The notes under the pieces: model-generated
What the model was told of the DNA's origin: nothing
Seen by the model: the letters and a program-made list of their open reading frames with translations, nothing else
The model's database searches: none
Position numbers and translations under genes: made by a program
Source: Gemmatimonas sp.
GTDB taxonomy: Bacteria; Gemmatimonadota; Gemmatimonadetes; Gemmatimonadales; Gemmatimonadaceae
NCBI RefSeq assembly: GCF_031426495.1
Contig: NZ_JANPLK010000082.1
Coordinates: 1 to 64,000, forward strand
Direction: 5' to 3'
DNA length: 64,000 nt
Shown here: in pieces, positions 61,701 through 64,000 of the stretch
Numbering within the stretch: the first letter of the stretch is position 1
Layout of the letters: every line of letters begins with the position of its first letter

Positions 61701-62004
61701 TCTTCCAGACGCCGCCGTTCACGGCGCCAAAGTAGAACACCAGAGGTTTGGTGGGGTCGCCGGTCACCGCCGTGGCGCGACCTCCACGGGAGGGGCCGAC
61801 GTTGCGCCAGCGCAGCGACTTGAAGGCCGGGTTCGTCTTCGTGCCGTCGCTGTACAGGGCAGGGTCGTAGGCGGGGCGCTGCAAGCCCGTGGCTTGTGAG
61901 CGAGCGCTTTGCTTGGCGGTGCTTTGCGCAGCGGCCGGCATCACGCTGAGCAACAGGAGCGCAGCGGTGGCTCCGCTGCGACGTATTAGGAATGATGAAC
62001 GCAT
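58708..62004 (-). CDS. Large exported BNR/sortilin (VPS10-like) beta-propeller protein
   Basis: A 1098-residue exported protein (signal SGATAALLLLSVMPAAAQ). It has many Asp-box repeats over residues 60-800: KTTNAGQSWENI, RSTDGGQTWTPR, RTTDGGATWKKV, KSTDGGDTWKEI, RSDDAGATW, and later KTTDYGATWTRI. Together these suggest a double or ten-bladed sortilin-type propeller. The C-terminal ~250 residues hold a beta-sandwich-like section (RFVWDLMYTGPKRIPG) and a coiled-coil-like helical tail (VARMQDLQQQLDQRARQ). It probably binds or degrades glycans or peptides outside the cell; no active site can be named. It diverges from the S9 peptidase gene. Confidence 0.9.
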   Translation of the reverse strand: MRSSFLIRRSGATAALLLLSVMPAAAQSTAKQSARSQATGLQRPAYDPALYSDGTKTNPAFKSLRWRNVGPSRGGRATAVTGDPTKPLVFYFGAVNGGVWKTTNAGQSWENITDGKTDLSSVGAITVAPSDPNVIWVGTGEGKPREDLTYGTGVYRSTDGGQTWTPRGLANAQQITSLRVHPSNPDVAFVTSLGHAFGPSPDRGVFRTTDGGATWKKVLYLNDSTGAADLSIDVNNPRIVYASMWKFQRTPWGMDAGAGRSGLWKSTDGGDTWKEITFNPGMPKGLIGKIGVAVSPANSQRVYANIEAQDSLGGVFRSDDAGATWSRTSGDQKFVVRPFYYMSLTADPVNENTVYVMNLTVHRSIDGGRTFTPIRVPHGDTHIMWVDPRDPNRLINGNDGGATISMDGGRTWSTQGNQPTSQFYHVTTDNQQPYRIYGAQQDNSTVSIASRSDNGFIGERDWFPVAGCENAYIAIDPKNPNVTFGGCYMGQLTRHDKSTNTRRDVSVWLGNYDGIAVKDVPQRFQWTFPIHFSPHDPTTLYTASQYVWRSKNQGASWDKISGDLTRADTNTMGRSGGPVSGDMTGTEWYATIFAFAESPVKAGVLWTGSDDGLVHVSTDNGSTWKNVTPKALGTFTRVSIIEASPFDAGTAYLAANRYQQDDFTPYLFKTTDYGATWTRIDAGIPMGAYTRAIRSDMKRKGLLFAGTETGIYMSFNDGASWEPLQLNLPRVSIRDIRVHDNDVIVATHGRAFWSIDDISSLRAIGDSITTKVTYLFAPSPAIRWASGGGRGGGAGANPSFGVTVDYWLKTKPAAPITMQFLESNGTVIRTFTSDAPDKKDSTGNVQADSAAKAARALQNVMQLAYAPADSVVHARIGANRFVWDLMYTGPKRIPGSINDDGSYEGAMAVPGDYSVRLIVGKDTLSRGFTVRPDPRVQLTAAEYTAQFDAATAVGARITSITEAVARMQDLQQQLDQRARQASSQAYADSVKTMATALRKKLEAVRAEVYEVYTKADQATLNYPIKLYQMLVTLNGQVNEGTNPPTRQHGEILTDLSTKLNVQLNTLQKLEDNDLQQFNALLTRLGVPNVFVAPKKPIG

Positions 62005-62083
62005 CCGGGGACGTTGCCAGCGAACGGCGCCGGGTGCAAGATCAGCCGACTCTTGGCGTTTCCCATCCGTACCGAGGCTGCCC

Positions 62084-64000
62084 ATGCGACCCGTGCCCGA
62101 CCGATCGCTCGTTCCCTCTGCCGCCCGCGTGGCTGTGGGCGGCACTCTGCTAGTGCTGTCCGCTTCACCCCTCTGGGCGCAGGCCAGGCGGCCCATGGCC
62201 TGGGTGGACGCGCAGCGACTCCGCTCGGTGGCCGGCACCGCCATCTCCCCGGATGGCACCCAGATGCTGTACGCCCTCAGCACGCCCGACTGGAAAGAGG
62301 CGACCACCCAGAGCGATATCTACGTAGTACGCACCGACCGCGGGCTGGAGAGCACGCGGCAGCTCACCTTCACGACGGGCAAGAACGAGTCGTCGCCGCG
62401 GTGGGCTCCCGCCGGCGGATGGTTTGCGTTCTCGTCCAATCGAGAGGGAGCGGCGGGTGAGACGAAGCAACAGCTGTTCCTCATGCGCGCCGACGGTGGT
62501 GAAGCGCGGCGCATCACGAATGCAAAAGAAGGCGTGAGCACGTTTGCCTTCAGCAAGGACGGACAGTGGTTGGTGTACCGCAGCGGCAAGGCCAACGAAG
62601 AACAGCTCTACGCGCTCGCCATGGCGTCGCTCGACCGCGGCACGCCGGTGGATTCGCTCATGCCCACGCAACTCACCAAGCACCCCACGGGGGTGGGCAG
62701 TTGGGAGCTGGCCCCGGATTCCCGTCGCATCTACTTCATCACCGCCGATACCGTCGATTCCGATGAAAAGGCGCGTGTGGAGAAGAAGTTCACCGTCGCC
62801 GTGCGGAACGCGGCCACGTCGATCAACTCGCTGTGGATGGTCGACCTGTCGTCGGCATCGCGCGCCACCACGCGCGTCACGCGTGACACGTCGCTGGCGG
62901 TCACCGCCTTCGTGATCGCGCCCGACAGCAAGTGGGTGGGCTTCACGGCGGTGCCGAACGACCGGTACAAGCGCAACATTACCGAGCAGGGGATCTACGC
63001 CGACCAATTCCTGCTCGACACGCGCGACGGCAGCATCGAGCGGCTCACGAGGAATGACGAGTCGTCCGAATCGGGGCTCTCGTTCTCGCCCGACGCGCGC
63101 ACGATCGCGTTTTCGGCGTCGGACGACATGGTGGCGTACAACATGAAGAACCGTCGCGTGTACGTGCGCGCGACCGATGCGAAGGGCGCCGCGTTCCGCA
63201 AAATTGGAGATCTCGACGGCGACGTCAGCGCCGACTGGTGGTCGGCCGACGGCAAGACGATCTATTTTAACGAAGGCCTCAAGGCCACCCAGCAGCTGTT
63301 CGCCCTCGATGTGGCGTCGGGCAAGGTGAAGGCCGTGACCGATGTGAAGGGTGTCATCGCGGTGACGCAGGACGAGGCCACCAAGCGCCTGATGGTGTCG
63401 TATCAGGATCCGACCACGACGCCGTCCATGTTCACGGTGCCATCGCTGGCGGCGCTGGCCTCACGCAGTTCGTGGACGCAGCTCACCGATCCCAATCCGT
63501 GGGTGCGCGAGCAGCTCGCGCTCGGCGAAGCAACCGAAGTGACGTGGACGTCGAAGGACGGCAAGAAGGTGGGTGGCGTGCTGCTCAAGCCGGTCGGCTA
63601 CACGCCGGGCAAGAAGTATCCGCTCATCGTGGCCATTCACGGCGGTCCGGCCGCGGCCGATCAGCTGTCGTTCAATGGCGGCTATGGCGCGCAGGTCTAC
63701 GCGGGGCAGGGGTGGGCGGTGTTGATGCCCAACTACCGTGGCTCCACGAACTACGGTGAGGCGCACAAGAACGGCATCGTCGGCAATTACTTCGAGCCGG
63801 GTTACAACGACATCATGACCGGTGTCGATGCGCTCATCGCTCAGGGCCTGGTCGACGAGACCAAGATGGGCGTGCTGGGCTGGAGCGCCGGTGGTCACTG
63901 GAGCAACTGGATTCTCACGCACACCGATCGCTTCAAGGGCATCTCGAGTGGTGCCGGCACGTCGAACTGGATTTCCATGTACGCGCAGTCCGACGTGCAG
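62084..64000 (+). CDS. S9-family prolyl oligopeptidase-like peptidase (3' truncated by window)
   Basis: The first 639 residues are visible. A signal peptide (VGGTLLVLSASPLWAQ) precedes a beta-propeller (ISPDGTQMLYALS, WAPAGGWFAFSSNREG, FSPDARTIAFSASDD). The alpha/beta-hydrolase domain begins near residue 485. The peptidase signature is intact: PLIVAIHGGPAA, VLMPNYRGSTNYG and the nucleophile elbow GWSAGGHWS (Ser601). The catalytic Asp and His lie beyond the window end. It likely cleaves peptides in the periplasm or outside the cell. The divergent promoter region to the BNR gene is only ~80 bp. Confidence 0.93.
   Translation, partial: MRPVPDRSLVPSAARVAVGGTLLVLSASPLWAQARRPMAWVDAQRLRSVAGTAISPDGTQMLYALSTPDWKEATTQSDIYVVRTDRGLESTRQLTFTTGKNESSPRWAPAGGWFAFSSNREGAAGETKQQLFLMRADGGEARRITNAKEGVSTFAFSKDGQWLVYRSGKANEEQLYALAMASLDRGTPVDSLMPTQLTKHPTGVGSWELAPDSRRIYFITADTVDSDEKARVEKKFTVAVRNAATSINSLWMVDLSSASRATTRVTRDTSLAVTAFVIAPDSKWVGFTAVPNDRYKRNITEQGIYADQFLLDTRDGSIERLTRNDESSESGLSFSPDARTIAFSASDDMVAYNMKNRRVYVRATDAKGAAFRKIGDLDGDVSADWWSADGKTIYFNEGLKATQQLFALDVASGKVKAVTDVKGVIAVTQDEATKRLMVSYQDPTTTPSMFTVPSLAALASRSSWTQLTDPNPWVREQLALGEATEVTWTSKDGKKVGGVLLKPVGYTPGKKYPLIVAIHGGPAAADQLSFNGGYGAQVYAGQGWAVLMPNYRGSTNYGEAHKNGIVGNYFEPGYNDIMTGVDALIAQGLVDETKMGVLGWSAGGHWSNWILTHTDRFKGISSGAGTSNWISMYAQSDVQ

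Noticed and set aside
58861..61899. 1012-codon open frame on the plus strand
   Set aside because: It lies entirely antisense to the BNR/sortilin-type gene, whose Asp-box repeats are unmistakable. The antisense product is Arg/His-rich with no domain, as expected of high-GC shadow frames.

Overview
The window is high-GC bacterial DNA, densely coded on both strands, with no rRNA, tRNA, CRISPR array or insertion sequence that I could recognise. The gene content suggests an environmental Gram-negative heterotroph, most likely Gemmatimonadota (Gemmatimonas-like). That content includes many lipoproteins and beta-propellers, paired DUF1592/DUF1552 genes, a large sortilin-type BNR protein beside an S9 peptidase, outer-membrane efflux proteins, a serpin, and many starts with weak or absent Shine-Dalgarno sequences. 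The phylum call is inference from family content and was not tested by homology search.

Region 1 (1-4.4 kb): an ankyrin/Clp-N protein, an orphan histidine kinase and an alpha/beta hydrolase.

Region 2 (4.4-26.1 kb) is a copper-handling island. A leftward operon encodes a DUF4198 protein, a BNR-propeller protein with a CDCC motif, a TlpA-like thioredoxin lipoprotein and CcdA. A second DUF4198 gene faces it. Next come a BlaI-type repressor and an M56 (BlaR1-like) membrane peptidase. A coupled operon follows: multicopper oxidase CopA, outer-membrane CopB, a Met/His-rich secreted protein and a CopC-CopD fusion. The island ends with a DUF305 lipoprotein, a P1B-3 (CPH) copper ATPase and a TolC-CusB-CusA efflux system. 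Five 15-bp palindromes close to TTTAYnnnnnRTAAA lie in the four key intergenic regions; the rightward ones overlap apparent -35 hexamers. I propose they are operators for the BlaI-like repressor. That would make the island one regulon controlled by a protease/repressor pair, in which the protease carries a His/Cys-rich C-terminal tail suited to sensing metal.

Region 3 (26.2-33.8 kb): a DUF4331 protein split into two separately exported genes, a TPR protein, a lipoprotein serpin, an outer-membrane barrel gene with an apparent in-frame TGA just before its terminal strand, a lipoprotein of unknown family and a six-bladed propeller.

Region 4 (33.8-41.5 kb): a leftward cluster of a NirK-like copper nitrite reductase, a VOC protein, a fatty-acid hydroxylase/sterol desaturase, a MerA-like flavoprotein disulfide reductase and a DUF3047 protein. 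It is flanked by an M20 peptidase and an amino-acid permease.

Region 5 (41.7-49.2 kb): a DUF1592-type cytochrome, a DUF1552 protein and an ankyrin protein form an operon. A 218-bp near-identical direct repeat then flanks a ~790-bp insert carrying a small lipoprotein gene and a VOC gene remnant.

Region 6 (49.2-64 kb): a subtilisin-type lipoprotein protease, a carboxypeptidase-regulatory-like protein with a 12-bp repeat in its signal peptide, a photolyase/SnoaL/Rrf2 cluster, a TonB-domain protein, a Tat-exported amidase, a DUF1707/LiaF-like protein, a 1098-residue BNR protein and a divergent S9 peptidase cut by the window end.
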